64,000 bases of DNA from Euonymus europaeus (taxonomy: Eukaryota; Streptophyta; Magnoliopsida; Celastrales; Celastraceae): the NCBI GenBank assembly GCA_963580455.1, contig OY756971.1, positions 16,453,001 through 16,517,000 on the forward strand, read 5' to 3'. A model generated the notes under the pieces. The model was not told where the DNA came from. It saw only the letters and a list, made by a program, of their open reading frames with translations, and did not search any database. The position numbers and the translations under genes were made by a program. Shown piece after piece: positions 44,844 to 58,700 of this stretch (positions are counted from its first letter, which is position 1; every line of letters begins with the position of its first letter).

Positions 44844-46439
44844 TTGTAGATTTTGGGCTCTACTCCCTCTTGAAATGCATTATGTCATTTGGAGATCCAT
44901 TCATTTGTACTTATATATTATATTTGATTTTAGTTTATAACATTTCCCTTTTGTGAGATTCTTAAAATATTGAATTGATTTATCACCTTATGAGTGGCTA
45001 AGACCCAAGGGGGCCGAAATATGAATCATAGCTTGAATGAGTTATTTGTCACGCAGAAACTTATTATGGAATCAATGTTTTAGAAATTACATTGTGATCT
45101 AATTCAAAATTAATTTGCTAAATTGGGTTGGCATAGGATGGATTTCACAATCCCTATTTAGAAGAGTTCTTATGTACATAAAAAACTATAGCTTATGAGA
45201 TCTATCTCTTTGTTGTCTGTGGAATTTAGTCATCTAGAATGTGAATTCAAGCATTTTCTGATCAATGCTTTTGAGGGAACAAAGTTTAATTGGTTGTTTT
45301 TTCCTTTCTTTCTGATGTACAAGGCTTGAACCAAGGGCCAAAGAACAAGATTCCTGTTATAGGAATAGGATCTATGAACCTTGTTGAATTTGCTTCTACA
45401 ACAAAACAAAAGGAGTTTGAATTAAGTGAAACTGCACGACATTACCTTAAAATTTGAGACTTGGCTAACACCAGGTCAACAACTCCTTGTCGGATCATTT
45501 TATGAATGAAACATCGTTATGGAGTGCAGTGCAAGCACATTTCATTTTAGAAGAGAAACTGCACATTTTTTGTGTGCTTGGATGCTTTCTCTATGTGGTG
45601 GCCTCCACTACTAGTATTGTTTTACATGCTCCACAAGAAAGAAAGATGGAATCTGTGATAGCCTGAGGCTTTCTATTAGAGTTTTGATAGCTTTCATATT
45701 TGATTTAAATTGCATTTCTTTGGGTTGCTTATGAGCCTTCCCCGACGTATTAGATTTCACATTGCCCGTACCCTTGGAAACATGTTTAGACCGTGATGAA
45801 CCACCCTTCACCATCTATAACAATATTACATTAATTTCAAAGCATCCAATGTAATAAAAACATATGGTGCAATGCAATACAAGCACTGTAACAATCAATT
45901 ACAAACAATGTAATTTATCATTTGGCCAATGTCATAACATATCCATTGTATATTGCAAACAAAAAATAATTATTTATTTCATGATTACAAAAAAAATCTT
46001 AGTTCCCTGCATGAAAAACACATAAAATGTTTATATAACTGGCAGTGCAATATAATTTCATCTATTCAATGGCTTGCAGGCAACGAAACTGTTTGCACCA
46101 TAATTGTACAGGCCTCATGGGTCGGACTGGAGCTAAAGAAATTGCGTTGCAGGGTAACTAGAAAGGGCTGGGTATTATGGTAAAGAGAGATGGGTCGTAG
46201 GTAATAGAATGACTGAACTGGATGGCTAGGTACAATCTGTTTTGCGTTGGTAATTAATAGGCTATTAATGTTGTTTAAAATATGGGCCTAGATTTAAGAG
46301 TTGTTAAAGTGAAGACTTAGTCTTAAAAGCCACCTAGAATTTATGAGATAAGGGTGTGTTTTCCCTATTTTTATGGAAATATTGTTTGAGTTGGAAGAGG
46401 CAATATGGAGCACGAATGGAGCATATTTTGCATGAGCAG
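44844..46439. other. Gene-less interval, weak hypothetical frame only
   Basis: No recognisable protein was found. A 67-codon minus-strand frame at 45611-45814 is Lys/Ser-rich with no motif I recognise and no supporting context. The interval may be host DNA or an internal part of the plus-strand Gypsy element whose 3' end lies to the right. Confidence 0.4.
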
Positions 46440-48417
46440 GAAAAAAAAAGAAAAAAAAAAGTGAATTGTAAGCCCTCTGTGAGCTAAGCGCAGTCGCAAA
46501 TTCTACTAATTTAAAATGCAGTGCATAAGAGACATAACTCCAGCTACAACAGATGAAATATTTCCAAGGGCATTTCCTTAAGCAAGAACAAGAGATGATT
46601 GATCAATTAAAGATTGAACTATGCAATGATGCTTGAGGATTGATCGTGTTTGGACTCACTTTGTTGGGATTTATTTTGCTATGTGTTATTGACTAGAATT
46701 ATATGTAATTGGCTTTGTGTTGGTTGCCTAATTTTGGGACTATTTGGTGCGCGGCATAACCATTGGTAGAAGATTTATGCACCATGACGATCTAGTTCTT
46801 GATTAATTTTCTTCTCAACCTAACCTCTGCCATTTGATGCCTTTACTTCTATGCCTGCTTGTTTTGAGCCTACCCAAAAACCAAATTAATCCTTTCAAAG
46901 ACCTTTTGATTCATGGAATGAACATTCTAGCATAAGTAAGTTTGGTGGACATGCAAGTCTATGGCTAAATGTTGTGAATTCAAAGGAGAGTAAACACCAC
47001 CCTCTAAACACTTGAGTGAACACTTCAAATTTCTAAATATTGTGTGAATCTTAGTGAGTTGGTGTGAAGGTGTTATATATGCTATGGCAGTAGTGAGCAA
47101 ATTTATAATTGTGCAGATTACACTTGATGAATCATTGCATTGACTTGATGAGAAAGTATATGGCTTGCCAAGTTATGATGTTGTTTTTCGAAAGAGACAT
47201 GCAACGCTTTGAAATTATTTTCTTGAGTTTTTGCTTAAGGACAAGCAATGCTTAAGTTAGGGGGATTTTGGTGACTACAAAATGTACTCATGTTTATGAT
47301 GTTAAATAGCCAATCTTTATGAGGTTTCTAGCACAAAATACTATCCAATTGTGTGATTTAATGACAGGTACAGCTGGATGCTATTTATTTGGAAAAGTTG
47401 AATTCTGGGTAAAAGTGAGCCCTGCGCGACCTACACGCGGCCGCGAGTTGCGGGATTTGCAGAAACGGGCCTAGCTGACGTGGCAGTGGGGACAATAACT
47501 TTTTATGGTTAAAGACTAAACTCTAGTCGCCAGATACCATTGGAGATTTTCCAGAATATAGAGAGCAGAGATGAGGCATTCCAAGCGTGGCAATTCCTTC
47601 ATCTCTCCCATCGATTCGAACAATTGTCTTGAGTATTTTTATGGTTTTTAGTATGATTATGCGTAGCTAAGTACTTTTTAGCTAGGATTTGGTATTTTCT
47701 TCTACTGAAACTTTGTGCACAGATTGATTGTTGATTAGACTGGATTTAATTCATTGTTCTCTGAATTTATTATTGATTTCCTATTGTTATGCATGTCTGG
47801 CCATCATCATAATATTTAGGAATTGTTAGTTGAACATATTCGGCTAACCATGACTCGGTGTTTGACGAAGTAACAAAAACTTGTTTTGCGATTCAGGTTT
47901 GGGAACATTGAACATAATTGATTGGGTGATAGACCATTGCCTTAGGTTGTGCGATTGTCGATTTCCACGTGCTGATGCTTATTTTAGGAAATTCTTAGGA
48001 GAGACCAAACCAAGACTCCTTTGATAAGAAAAGACCTTGAGCTGGACCAAAGTCAGGGTCGTCGTTTAGGAAAATCTAATTGTTAGAGCTGGACCAAAGT
48101 CTTTCAATTGATGTCGTTAAATTCTTAATTTGTTTAATTGCGGATTGATTTGTGTGCACAGGTGGAGGTAGTTGAACTAGCCAAATCCAAGTTAATTTTC
48201 ATCAATTGTTGAATTAGTTATTTTATTTGAACTAGTTAATTTTTCCATTATTAATTTAAGCATCCAAATTAGTTTATACTATTATTTGTCTTTCAATTGG
48301 TTTTTACAACAGTCCCTGTGGATTCGATCCCTTTCACTGTTACTACCTTGCGACCGTACACTTGCGATTGGGTAAAACCTGTGGAGATTTATTGCGACTA
48401 TAAATTGTCGACCAGCA
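46440..48417 (+). mobile_element. 3' end of a plus-strand Gypsy element (Athila/Tat-like): 3' UTR, PPT and LTR
   Basis: The stretch 47230-47271 reads AAGGACAAGCAATGCTTAAG then TTAGGGGGATTTTGG, a sequence block that typically precedes the 3' LTR of Athila/Tat-like elements. The LTR follows from TG at 47272 to about 48417 and contains the CCTGTGGATTCGATCCC motif usual near the LTR 3' end, finishing ACCAGCA. No coding region or 5' LTR of this element is visible in the window, so the rest is deleted or displaced. It abuts, and probably truncated, the left LTR of the next element at GCAAC. Confidence 0.6.
47272..48417 (+). repeat. LTR of plus-strand Gypsy element
   Basis: The ~1.15-kb LTR is bounded by TG just after a G-rich purine tract and by CA at 48416-48417. 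It has a CpG-rich segment (CCTGCGCGACCTACACGCGG near 47422). No partner copy exists in the window, so the ends rest on motif position only. Confidence 0.55.
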
Positions 48418-48737
48418 GCAACATTTCATTGCTTTATTTTATTTTATTTTTTAAAATAAAGTGGCCATGTGGCCATTTGAGTGGCCACTTTCGATGGCCC
48501 AAAAATGGCCACCGAAAGTGGCCTCATATAATATATATATATATATATAGATAGATAGATAGATTATTATTTATACATAATTCACTTTTATTGAATTCTT
48601 TTTATACTATAGGAGATTCATTCCCCAATCAATTTTTTTTCCCACTCATTAGTTGGTATTCTCCCTAAACTCGAAATAACAATTTAATTGCTAATATTAT
48701 TTTTTCTTCTCGAATATTTTTGGGTCGGGGTATTACA
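48418..48737 (-). repeat. Truncated 3' LTR of second chromovirus
   Basis: It matches 55580-55727 plus 59155-59375 of the 5' LTR and ends GTATTACA against the polypurine tract at 48738. The remaining ~1.87 kb of the LTR is absent to the left, where a plus-strand Gypsy LTR abuts it. It includes the hairpin GGCCACTTTCGATGGCC / GGCCACCGAAAGTGGCC. Confidence 0.85.
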
Positions 48738-48749
48738 TCCCTCCCCCTT
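48738..48749 (-). other. Polypurine tract of second chromovirus
   Basis: The minus strand reads AAGGGGGAGGGA directly before the 3' LTR, as expected for plus-strand priming. Confidence 0.85.
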
Positions 48750-48779
48750 AAAGAAATTTCGTCCCCGAAATTTAAAACA

Positions 48780-51700
48780 TAACAAGTTCCGCGAACAAAT
48801 GTGGATACTTCTCCTTCATTTTTTACTCGAGTTCCCAAGTCGCTTCTTTAGCTCCGTGATACATCCACATCACTTTCACAAGTGGAATTACGCTCGATCT
48901 TGTAACTTTATCTTGTCAATCCAGAATCATTACCGGTTGGAGTGTGTAACTCTCATCTTCCTCAACTTCTAAGATAGTCCAATCCAACACATGTGTAGAG
49001 TCTGGCTCGTACTTCCGGAGCATAGAGACATGAAACACATCGTGTATCTTTGACAACTTCGGGGGAAGTGCCAAACGATATGCTACCGGTCCGACCAACT
49101 CGAGAATCTCAAACGGTCCCACGAATCTTGGTGCCAACTTCCCTTGTTTGTTGTACCGCTGAATACCGCGTCTCAGACTAACCTTCAGAAATACCTTATC
49201 ACCAACTGCAAATTCTAGTGGCCTTCTGCTCTGGTCAAAATATGACTTCTGGCGACTCTGAGCTGTGAGTAATCGCTTCTTGATCTCCTCAACCCGTTCC
49301 TTTGCTTCCTTGACCATATCCGGCCCCGACACTACTTTCTCTCCCACCTCCGCCCAGCACAATGGTGACCTACAAGGCCTCCCATAAAGTGCCTCAAATG
49401 GTGCCATGCCAATACTGCTCTGAAATGAATTGTTATAAACAAATTCCGCCAAATATATGTACTGGTCCCAGCCACTTCCAAAATCCACTACACATGCTCT
49501 AAGCATATCTTCCAAAATTTGTATGGTTCTTTCGCTCTACCCGTCACTTTGAGGATGATAAGCCGTACTGAAATCCAGCTTTGTACCCAAAGCTTCTTGT
49601 AGACTGCTCCAGAATCTACCTGTGAATCGTGGATCTCTATCTGACACGATAGATAAAGGAACTCCATGTAACTTCACAATCTCCTTTACATACAAATTGC
49701 TCAAAGACGCCAAAGAATCTGTCTTGTTCATTGGTAGAAAGTGTGCCGATTTTGTCAATCGGTCCACAACTACCCAAACCGTATCGTATTTTCTCTGAGT
49801 CATTGGTAGTCTCGTAACAAAGTCCATCGTAATCATCTCCCATTTCCATTGCGCCACCGGTAACGGTTGTAACAACCCTGCCGGCTTCTGATGCTCTCCT
49901 TTCACCTGTTGGCAAGTTAAACACTTTGCCACAAATCTAGCTACATCAGCCTTCATTCCTCGCCACCAAAAATTTCGCTTCAAGTCTTGATACTTTTTTG
50001 TCCCGCCTAGATGCATTGCAAACCAGGAATGTTCAAGATCTCTTGACGCAGTTGTTCATTATCGGGAACCACTAACCTTCCCGCATATCTTACTCCGCCG
50101 TCACTTCGGCGAACCAATCCGAAACTCTCATCTACTACATCAAACGTTGGATCTCCATTTTGAGCATCCATAACCTTCTGTACAATCATCAATCTTGATG
50201 TCAAACTACTCAAATATATTTTCTCATCGTCCCGTAATTCTAACCCGAACTGATTAATCGTCTCTACCATTTTCCACTCATGCATGAATAGACTAGCTAC
50301 CCCATGTTTCCTACTCAAGACATCTGCGACTACATTTGCTTTACCGGGATGGTATTGCAAATTGAAGTCGAAATCTTCCAAGTATTCCATCCACCGCCTC
50401 TGCCGTAAGTTTAGCTCCTTCTGGGTGAATAGATACTTGAGACTCTTGTGATCTGAGAATACCTCGAACCTCTCTCCGTAGATATAGTATCGTCATTGTT
50501 TCAACGCAAAGACAACTGCTGTGAGTTCCAAATCATGAACTGGGTAGTTCTTTTCGTGTGTTTTTAACAACCTCGAACCATACTCCACAACCATTTCACG
50601 TTGCATTAACACACACCCCAATCCAACTCCAGATGCATCACAATACACCTGATAACCCACATCTCTTTCAGGAACAACTAACACTGGGGGTGTTGTCAAC
50701 CTTTTCTTCAAATCTTCAAATGCTGTTTCACACTCGTCTGTCCATACAAATGGTGTACCCTTCTTTGTTTGTTAACTGGGTCATAGGTGCAGTCACTCTC
50801 GAAAAGTCCTGAATGAACCTTCGGTAGTAGCCTGCCAACCCTAAGAAACTTCTTATTTCTGTCACATTCTTGGGTCTCGCCCAATTCAAAACCAATTCAA
50901 CCTTTGAGAGTCAACCGCTATGCCCTCTTGAGTGATTACATGTCCCAAAAATTTCACTTCTGTGACCCAGAACTCACACTTGCTCAGTTTGGCATACAAT
51001 TGATTTTCCCTCAAGGTCTGCAGAATCACCCTTAAATGTTCTTCATGCTCCTCTTCTATGGTAGAGTAAATCAAGATATTGTCTATGAACACCGCCAAAA
51101 AATTATCCATAAACGGCCTAAGAAGCCGTTGCATCAAATCCATAAATACTGTCGGGGCATTAGTCAATCCAAACGGTATTACCAAGAACTCATAATGCCC
51201 GTACTGAGTCCTAAACGCTGTCTTCTGAATATCCTCATCCTTAATCCGTAGTTGATGATATCCTGATCTCAAGTCAATCTTGGAGAAATGCTTAGCACCC
51301 CTCAGTTGGTCAAATAGATCATTGATCCTAGGTAACGGATGTTTGTTCTTCACAGTCACCTTGTTCAGCTGCCTATAATCAATACACATCCTCAACGAGC
51401 CGTCTTTCTTCTTGACAAATAATCCTGGTGCTCCCCACGGGGACACACTCGGCCTAATAAATCCTAAATTCTGCAACTCTTCTAGTTGCATCATCAATTC
51501 TTTCAACTCTGCTGGAGCCATCCGATAAGGCGGAATCGATATCGGTTTCACGTTCGGATGCAGCTCTATAGCGAAGTCAATCTCCCTCTTAGGCGGTAAT
51601 CCTGGCAACTCCTCTGGAAATACATCTATGAATTCCTCCACTACTCGAATCGGCGTAGTGAAATCACACTTAGGTGTTGAAGTTGTCAAGCTTGCAATCC

Positions 51701-53603
51701 CACAGTCTTGATACGAAGGATTATCCAAGAAGTGTGGACAAGGAATCCCCTTTCGATCCTTCACAATCACCCCTCCCTCGGGTACTCTAAGTGTAATTTT
51801 TCTCTCCCAGAAATCTAGCAACCCGTGGTGCTTTGTCAACCAATCTACTCCAAGGATTACATCAAAATCCTTGAAGTCCATCACATAAAAGTCGGCCTTA
51901 AGAGATATCTCTCCAAACCGACATTCACATCCAAAAACTACCCCTTCTAAAGAAGTGAAATACCCAAACGGCGAAGACACCGTAAACATACGCCTTATCG
52001 GCAAAATTTCTAACTCAAGTGAATGTGCCAAACAACTAGTCATGAATAAGGATGTAGCCCCTGAATCAAACAACACCCTCGCCCAACAATTTGAAATAAG
52101 AAATGTACCTCCAATGAAGTTAGGATGCTCGGGTGCCTCTTGGTGTCCCAAAGCAAATGCTCGTGCCTGACCCAGAATCGGCTGCTGCTGCTGAATCTGC
52201 TGCGGCGGTCTACCACCTCGTCCTCTCCCTCCTGCTGGAACTGTAGAAGGCAGAGTTGGAACTGGTGCTGGAGCAAGTAACCTTGGTGTCTGTGACTGTG
52301 TCTGCTGTGTAGCACCACTATTCTGTGGACACTCATTCTTCTTGTGCCCAATCAAATTACATCCAAAACACCTTGGACCCGTGGCCTTACATTCACCCTT
52401 CTTGTGCCCTTCCTTGCCACATCGATAACATGTGATCTTGCCACTATATGGCCTAAACCCCTTTCCTCGGTCCCCCTTCTGGGTGTGGGAGTCCATCTTC
52501 TGCTTCTTCTGACCCCCTCCACCTGTGGTTGAAGAGGTGCGTCCCTTTTGGGTATCCCAATACTGTCGAGACGTCCCCTTCTTCAATTCGAACGTCAACG
52601 CCAAGTTCACAGTCTCATTATAGGTCTATGCTCTAGAAGCAAGCACCATTTCCCCTAAGCTCGGAATCAATCCATCACAATACCTCTCAGCCTTGCTCTT
52701 TTCAACCGGAGCAAACTTCATACTATACTTGTACAACTCCTCGTATCTCTTAGTGTATTGAGACACTGTCATATCTGGGGTTTGTACAAACTCTAAATAC
52801 TGTTTAGCCTGATCAGCCTGGAACACTAACTCAAAGGATGTCCACGTCAGCTCATACTTCTTCGAAGCCAATGATTTCCACCAATCATAAGCATCCCCCT
52901 TCAAATAATAGAATACTAGCTTTACCCTTCGCTCATCCGGTATGGCTAGCGTATCAAATCTTGCTCCCATTTGCTGCACCCATTCTTCCGCTTCTCGACC
53001 TTCCCCCTCTCCAGCAAAGGTATGAGGACTCGTCTTCCTCAACTGATCCACCTCAAAGATCTCATGTGCGGGTCTGTACGGAACCCCACCCTCAATGCTA
53101 GCTCCAGAAGTTAGCCCCTCTACTCGTACCTCAAGGACTACCGCTGTCTGAACCTGAGCCTGTGTCTGACTCTGAGTCTGAACCACAACTTGATTCTGCA
53201 TCTGCGCTTGAATCTGTGCTAGAGCCTGTTCCTGTGTTTGTGCCTGTGTTTGCACCACTTGTGCCAGGTTGGTTACAATCCCGGCCAAGACCTCTAGTGT
53301 CATAGGATGTCCGGAAGTATTGCTAGGAGCAACTTGTACAGTTGGTAGCACTTGCTCAGAAGTCCTCTCCTGTCCTTCATCAGTGTGGAGTACATCATGG
53401 ACTACTCTCTCTCCCACTCTGTCACTGATGCCCATTTCTGTCAGTGACCCCTGTGTACTGGGAGTGCGCCTAGTGTTGCGCGCCACTCCCCTCCCACGAC
53501 CTCGACCTCTAGGTCTACTAACCCCATCAGTGGGTGTCTCCGTCGCAGCTCTCGACGATCGTGTCGTCCTACGAGTGTCCATCTGTGTCACAACATATAA
53601 CAC
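48780..53603 (-). pseudogene. Gag-pol of second chromovirus, many stops and frameshifts
   Basis: Gag starts at about 53603 with an Arg/Gly-rich then Gln-rich leader and a gag core (EEWVQQMGARFDTLAIPDER, YDWWKSL, QYTKRYEELYKYS). A TAG at 52626-52628 replaces a Gln. Two knuckles follow ([28 protein letters not shown]), then protease [12 protein letters not shown] carries FIDNILIYS, so the second catalytic Asp is Asn. A frameshift lies near 50910, and further shifts lie near 50750 and 50010. RNase H (CDASGVGLG) has TGA for Trp at 50493-50495. Integrase has [16 protein letters not shown] and SDRDPRF, a TAG at 49537-49539 just before SER, and a chromodomain remnant (EATWELE) near 48830 with two stops. 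The copy is dead at several steps. Confidence 0.9.
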
Positions 53604-53739
53604 TATTTATTACAAAATGGATAACGAGGATTTAAGGGGGAAGAGTACGTACCGAATCTGCAGAGGTCTTGACATGGTCTGAAGACTACTAACATACAAC
53701 TAGGACCCAACCTCAGATCCTACGTAGAGCCGCAACCTC

Positions 53740-53751
53740 GCTCCGATACCA
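53740..53751 (-). other. Primer binding site (tRNA-iMet, one mismatch) of second chromovirus
   Basis: The minus strand reads TGGTATCGGAGC three bases after the LTR. It differs at one position from the initiator tRNA-Met complement TGGTATCAGAGC. The mismatch may be decay, since A/G changes are common at methylated sites. Confidence 0.8.
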
Positions 53752-55646
53752 AATTGTAACGCCCTGACCCTGTAGGCGCTACTGTTTGAACCCAACTATT
53801 ATACATAAATTGTATAATCCTCACATTATTAAAATGATATTAATCTACCCATTTCTACCGAAAATCCGGCAGCATCTCTCCGTATATCGGAGAATGCCCA
53901 CCTGAAACTCAGCACAAATTTATATAACTATATAAGGCCTCCGACCATCACATCACATGCATCCACAATCCTAGGCAGGGTCTCAGGCCATCTACAACAT
54001 GCATTCCCAAAACATAAGTAACAAGCAACCGTTCAGGTATTATCATGCAATTAAACCATGAAATTCACTTCTAGGTGTAGGAGTCTTATCACAAGGCACC
54101 CTCATGTCCGCACCGCCACACACCGACAAGGTGTTCACAAATATAATTCACATGCACATCGCAACCCACAAATATATTAATTAACAAAATAAAGGAGGTC
54201 AATCCTTTAACCTACTCCCAACCTAGTGTCTCCAAGTGGCACCATGTCATTCCGCCTCCTACAGATCCGAAGTGCCGATATCATTACCAGTCTCACCTGT
54301 GTGGGAAGCAAAGAAGTAAAGGGTGAGCAATAGCTCAGTAGGGGTAAAAGAAGATAACATAATATATAAGCGGAATTTTTAAAGAAGTCAATGCAGCAGT
54401 ATGCTAAAGACTATGAATCACCATATCAAATATTCAACAGACAGCGGTCCAGTTTCCTCCCAGTGAGTCCTGATGGGATGATGCCTCGACATCCATCCCA
54501 ACACATTGCCTTCGGTGAACACCGCCACCATACAACTCATAAGAAAAACATGACCAATTACAAGGCGCCAGCCTTGTCCATATTGACTCTGGCTCCTTGA
54601 ACCGATCCCTTGGGACCCCAGTACGTTGCCTCATATGGATGTCATCCGGTTGCAACCAAGCCAGGGTTCCACAACCTTCCACCCATATGACTTTCAAACA
54701 ACCTACAGAAGTCGCGAATCCATACTCGTACTTCCATGTGGCTCTAATGCATTAATGTCATGCAATGGAATCGATATAGATATAAACGAGTCTTAGTTAT
54801 ATAGATAACTACTCATGATGCATGACCACGAACCATACATGCTTGGTATAAGACCAAACAATCAATCGTGAATGCAATCTAACATTTTTAGAACACGAGA
54901 ACAATCCTAGGTTCGTTCTTCCTTAGGAAGCAAATAAGGAAAGAACACAAATATAAAAAACCAATGAAGAAAGAAACCGCAATTTAAATATTAAAATGGA
55001 AACGGAATAGAATAGGCTAGAATCCCCTACCTCGAATCCACGTAATTTCACAAAAATCAGAAATTTCCAAATTCTAGGGTTTGGAACCCCCAACCTAATA
55101 TATGGCAAATTCACAACTCATTTCACAATTTATATCTCTCCAAAACATATACAATTGTAAATTTAAACCATAATTTCAAAGAATCCTACCTTTCTCTCTC
55201 TAGAATTTTCCACCCAAAGCTCCCAAGCTTGAAAATCTTCCAATCAACTCAAATCTAACAAATACATACACAATTTAAGTATAAATCAACCTATTTAAAC
55301 CTTATTATCTCAAATAATCAAGATTCAAGCTCTAATCTTCAAAACCCATAAAAACCTAACTATGAAAATCTATAGAAAACCTTACCTTAACCTTGAAATC
55401 TTTGACAAATTATTGTTGAATCTTGTTAAGCACCTCAATCTTGCTAATTTACAAGAATGAATTTTCCCAAAACTCACTCTTTTCTTCTTCCCCTTTCTTC
55501 CTCTTTCTTTCTTCTTTCTTTCTCTTCTCTCTCGGCTTCTCTCTCGCGTCTGATACTTCTTTCTTTATGAAATGTTACGCAGCAACATTTCATTGCTTTA
55601 TTTTATTTTATTTTTTAAAATAAAGTGGCCATGTAGCCATTTGAGT

Positions 55647-55687
55647 GGCCACTTTCGGTGGCCCAAAAATGGCCACCGAAAGTGGCC
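55647..55687. repeat. Perfect 17-bp hairpin in chromovirus LTR
   Basis: Arms GGCCACTTTCGGTGGCC and GGCCACCGAAAGTGGCC are separated by CAAAAAT. The copy in the other LTR (48482-48523) has one mismatch. Its position near the U3 outer end suggests a regulatory or termination structure, which is inference. Confidence 0.8.
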
Positions 55688-55727
55688 TCATATATATATA
55701 TTATTATATAATATACACTAGTGAGGA

Positions 55728-58700
55728 CCCGCGCGTTGCTGCGGGGTCTCTATTTATCCAAGGAACACAAACCCCAATTCCCGGAAAAATCAAGAGTTTC
55801 ATAAACAGAAATGCCTATAAAAATAATCAGTGAACTTTGAGGGGAAAAAAAAGACAGACCTAATGACTTATGATGCCCCAACCAGACATCCCCCAATCCC
55901 AATCACCCCCAAAAAAAAAATTATGTATATATATATATAATGGTGGATTCAGATTAGATGTAAGCATCTCCAGCACAATTAACATACAACACTCGGCCTT
56001 CTGATAGCAATTTAATCAGCTCAACCCCGTTCAAATAAATGCTTCAGTATGATTTTAAGTTTTAACACAGTTCTTAGGCATCAGCCAATTATGAACAAAG
56101 AAAAAAAAAGGAAAAAAGTCAATATGAATTTCCCACAGAGGACACCTCAAGAAACACAGCAAACGCCACATGACACACCCAGCACCCCCTTAATAACCAA
56201 TCAATATGCTAGAGTTCCAATCTTCGGTTCAGGTGCCTTAAAGAAACAAAGTTTACCTGGGTTCCAACTTTTAAATAATGCTAACATTGATTGAAAAAGA
56301 TCAATACTTTCTTGTCATAATCATTATTCATGGGACAGGCAAGCAAAGAAAGAGTGGAATAGAATTAGAAATTACATGATTCCTTCTCGAATCGAGAGGG
56401 TTAAACCGGACGGTTGAGGTCAAAATCTTGTCTTTTCTCTTCAATTTTGGTTTGTTGATTGTTCTTGGAAGAATTAGCATTGTTTTCGGCTCTGAATAGT
56501 TCGTCCTCCGCAAAATCTTCCCACGTGAACAATGGGGTCCAAGTGATTTTCGTCGGCTCTTCTTTTTGTTTTTCCTTTCTGTGCTGCTTCGACTCACCTG
56601 AACCAATCAACATTTGGTTATGAACCACATCATAAGCACATAATGAACGACCTTCTCTTTTAAGAATATATGGGAATCTCATTCTCCTTATTTATTTGAC
56701 GATGCTTTCAACCTAAAGGTAAATTCGTGACACCCGCACCCCTAAGAGTATTTAGAAGGTCTAAATACCACATAAAAGCAATCCACATGACGTTATTTTG
56801 AAGACCTACAAATGCTCTTGTTCACACATACATTGAATCAAACACCTGGTTTTGATATCTTTGAACCAAACTATTCCTTTAACTAAGGAAATCCGGGCAC
56901 ACCTTAAATGTGATCTTGCTATCTCTGCCATGTGCCATCAATCAACTGCTTCATCAATTCCTGCTCAATCTGCTCAGCAGTAACATCATCTCCCCCACCA
57001 TTTGTAATTGTCCATCAACTCACTGTCTTTCCTGAAGCATGATGGATTTGCAAGAGAGGGAAAGGCGAGATCGATTTATGGAGGAAAAAGATAAAGGACA
57101 CAGGTTAAAAAACTCAAATAAATTTTAAAAAAAATCAACTGATCCCAGGAAGATAAGCCGTCTCACTATAGTGAATGTGAAAGCTACAAAGATCAAGACA
57201 TGCATTACAAGAGATTGAGACTGGAACAATGAGAGAACATACAACAGTTAAAACAAAATAGACATATCAGGTGATATAGCACAACAACCTAAAAAACCCA
57301 ATACCAGATTCAAGCAAAATGAGTTTCTTAAAAGAAACATAATAGATTGAGGAAGGAAAACATGTCAATAAACCCATTCTCTTGCGAAAATGAGATGGAA
57401 CATCTATGAATTTAGAGAACACCATTGAAGATAAAGGAAAAAACAAACATGAATCGTAGGAGAAGCATTTAAAAAACAAATGCCGAGTCCGCAACAATAT
57501 TTGATAGGGATGAGGTGGTTGAGAAACAATACCTTTTTCCTATTTGAGGACATATTTGATAGGGATGATACTCATCTGCTTGTGATGCAGCCATGACTGC
57601 ATAGGACATAAGAGCATCCGATGAGCAGTCTTAAATGACATGAGCTGATGAAGGGCAGAATAAAGTATTAGAATGAGGTAGGTAACTGGTGTTTTGAACC
57701 TGGAAATCAATTTTAAATAGACAGTAATTTTCACCTAATTATGTTAATACAGGAAGTAATTATTTTAAATAAAGTTTTAGCATGTCCATAAATGAATAAC
57801 TAAAGATGGTAACCTAATTATGTTAATACAGGAACATATTTGCAAGGCGAGAACACGTCACAACCAATAAAAGGGAAAAAATATAATCACGCTAAAATTG
57901 AAGTGTATCTTGATTATTACACCTCTAAGCAGGGCAATGCTAGGAACTAAGATTAGATATACATCTGGAATATAATTTGCCAGCTTTAGCCCACTCCTTT
58001 GAGTGATGGTAAAAATTATAATTGTCCATAAAACCTAGAAGCACAAAAGAGAAGTCCAAGAATTAGTTACCTTCGCTTCAATAGTGCACCAGCAACCCAA
58101 AAATAGCCAAGAGGACAAACGTCTACACAAGAAGAAACAAAGAATATTATCAATCTGGGGAAGAAAATTAAAATGGTCACACATAATCGGGAAAAGACAA
58201 CAATTTCAGTTACTACAATAATTATTTGAGCGCAATGTTGCCTTATTAAAACCAAACAACAAAACTTATCTTTGCAAAACCACATAGTCACCACACATGA
58301 AAAGAGAGCATGATCAAAACCATGAAACTGCTTATCACTCTTCCTACATCAGAAACTAAAAATCCACAAAAAGAACAGTGCCTCTAAGCTCAAAGCTCTT
58401 TTTTCAAACACGAAAGTACATAGGAGCAAAAACCAATCTGATAGACAAATCGAGAAATGAGTGAAATTAGAAATGGTGGAAAAGATAAACAACAAAGAAG
58501 CAAAGAAAATTTCTAATCCTCTAATCAATCATACTTTAATCATACAGACCCATTGATCCACTCCGCAAATTCAAACAATATTCAATATCAAACTAAACTA
58601 TCCACAATCGAAAGTAAACAGCACAGTCGGAAAGTAGCAATATATTGAATTACATGCAATCAGTAGAAAAGGCAAACTCAATTACCTGATAGTTTGATTG

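Noticed and set aside
44865..44869. CCCTC as the right target duplication of the LARD-like element (left copy 31015-31019)
   Set aside because: The LTR similarity ends about 20 bases earlier and the bases before CCCTC are not an LTR end. CTCTACTCC also occurs inside the element, so the match may be chance.
45611..45814. 67-codon Lys/Ser-rich minus-strand gene
   Set aside because: It has no recognisable motif, no promoter-like context and a composition that occurs readily by chance.
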